5,835 nucleotides of DNA, taken from an uncultured Oscillospiraceae bacterium (GTDB lineage Bacteria > Bacillota > Clostridia > Oscillospirales > Ruminococcaceae). A program made the translations under genes and the position numbers. Shown here piece after piece: positions 5,549-5,835 of the stretch. The DNA lies in contig CAJTSZ010000072.1 of assembly GCA_910578755.1 (NCBI GenBank), positions 5,950 through 11,784 on the forward strand, read 5' to 3'. How positions within the stretch are numbered: the first letter of the stretch is position 1; each line of letters starts with the position of its first letter. Under the pieces are notes generated by a model. The model was given only the letters and a program-made list of their open reading frames with translations. It had not been told where the DNA came from and ran no database searches.

Positions 5549-5784
5549 GGGGGGTTTTGCGGGGCTGTAAGGCCCAGACCCCTTTAGGGGCCCTTTGGCC
5601 CCCCTAAGACCCCAGGTCTTTTTCGGGGCCGGGGCGTGGGGCTGAAAGCCCCACACGCACAGGCTTTGGGGTAGCTGATACCCCCTAAAAATAGGGCCGG
5701 GTTTAGGGATTCCACCCCCAAAAAGTTAGGGATTGGGTAAACAACACCCTAAAAACAACAAGAGGTTCTGCTATAGGAAAAAGG
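5549..5784. other. Non-coding, hairpin-dense GC-rich intergenic region
   Basis: I see no credible gene here. The segment holds a string of short perfect or near-perfect palindromes: CCCC-TTTA-GGGG (5579-5590), GGGGCC-CTTT-GGCCCC (5587-5602), AAGACC-CCA-GGTCTT (5606-5620), GTGGGGCT-GAA-AGCCCCAC (5636-5654), GGGGTA-GCTGA-TACCCC (5668-5684) and CCCTA-AAAA-TAGGG (5683-5696). TTAGGGATT occurs twice (5703-5711 and 5726-5734), followed by an inverted CCCTAA (5748-5753). Composition differs sharply from the A/T-rich promoter next to it. This resembles the palindromic intergenic repeats of some Clostridia, but membership of a repeat family is inference. Confidence 0.5.
5636..5654. repeat. Perfect 8-bp hairpin in the intergenic palindrome cluster
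   Basis: GTGGGGCT (5636-5643) pairs fully with AGCCCCAC (5647-5654) around the loop GAA. It is the strongest single hairpin of the cluster. There is no T-run on either side, so it is not an intrinsic terminator. Confidence 0.7.
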
Positions 5785-5813
5785 AAAAAGGCCAGCCTTC
5801 CGGCTGGCCTTTT
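5785..5813 (-). terminator. Rho-independent terminator, probably of a - strand gene to the right
   Basis: GGCCAGCC (5790-5797) and GGCTGGCC (5802-5809) pair perfectly around a 4-nt loop. The - strand reads five T after the stem (5789-5785) and the + strand four T (5810-5813), so it could work both ways. No + strand gene precedes it in the window, and a possible - strand stop codon overlaps its edge (5812-5814), so I assign it to the - strand. Confidence 0.85.
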
Positions 5814-5835
5814 ATTCTGTTACTATTTGCTTGCG
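5812..5835 (-). CDS. Possible last codons of a - strand gene beyond the window
   Basis: Reading in from the right edge, one - strand frame gives RKQIVTE and then TAA (5814-5812), directly at the foot of the terminator. Seven codons are too few to identify anything, and another frame also reaches a TAG. The only support is the position just before a terminator. Confidence 0.25.
   Translation of the reverse strand, partial: RKQIVTE

Noticed and set aside
5441..5656. N-terminal extension of the PHP protein by 72 residues
   Set aside because: The extension crosses a promoter-like site and GC-rich hairpins, has no ribosome binding site at its ATGs, and adds sequence unlike the family. The GTG at 5440 fits both the site and the family N-terminus.
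5683..5753. CCCTAA/TTAGGG units resembling telomere repeats
   Set aside because: Only scattered, non-tandem copies in a bacterial intergenic region; they act as hairpin arms here and are not a telomeric array.
5549..5760. CRISPR array or origin-like iterons
   Set aside because: Repeats are short, unequal and irregularly spaced; no constant repeat/spacer unit is present.

Overview
The window looks like ordinary chromosome from an anaerobic Clostridia-type Firmicute. The evidence is a cysteine-bearing (zinc-ribbon type) ribosomal protein S18, a non-mevalonate isoprenoid gene (ispE), a DUF362 protein carrying two [4Fe-4S] ferredoxin motifs, strong AGGAGG ribosome binding sites, and the ssb-rpsR order typical of Firmicutes. 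The genus cannot be fixed from the sequence alone.

Layout. Positions 1-618 (+ strand) hold the 3' part of ssb, then rpsR, closed by a clear rho-independent terminator at 589-618. This is the tail of the usual rpsF-ssb-rpsR operon. Positions 619-734 are a short convergent gap without a recognisable gene. From 5548 down to 735 everything is on the - strand and reads as one probable operon. In transcription order it holds a sigma-A-like promoter (5520-5548), a leader with a long inverted repeat (5460-5495), a PHP-family (histidinol-phosphatase-like) phosphoesterase, a 123-nt structured gap, a DUF362/ferredoxin protein, ispE, pnuC and nadR. Positions 5549-5785 carry no gene but are packed with short GC-rich hairpins. 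A bidirectional-looking terminator at 5785-5813 probably ends another - strand gene whose last few codons lie at the right edge.

Function. pnuC (nicotinamide riboside importer) and nadR (riboside kinase plus NMN adenylyltransferase) form a nicotinamide riboside to NAD salvage module. ispE makes an isoprenoid precursor. The PHP and DUF362 proteins have recognisable chemistry but unknown substrates here.

The clearest anomaly is that pnuC is broken in two places, while nadR and every other gene is intact. One lesion looks like a deletion of about 13 nt at the expected SNY-F-G motif. The other looks like the loss of one A in an A-run. I see no new defence, mobile or otherwise undescribed system. 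The remaining curiosities are non-coding: the leader inverted repeat, the structured 4511-4633 gap and the hairpin cluster at 5549-5760.
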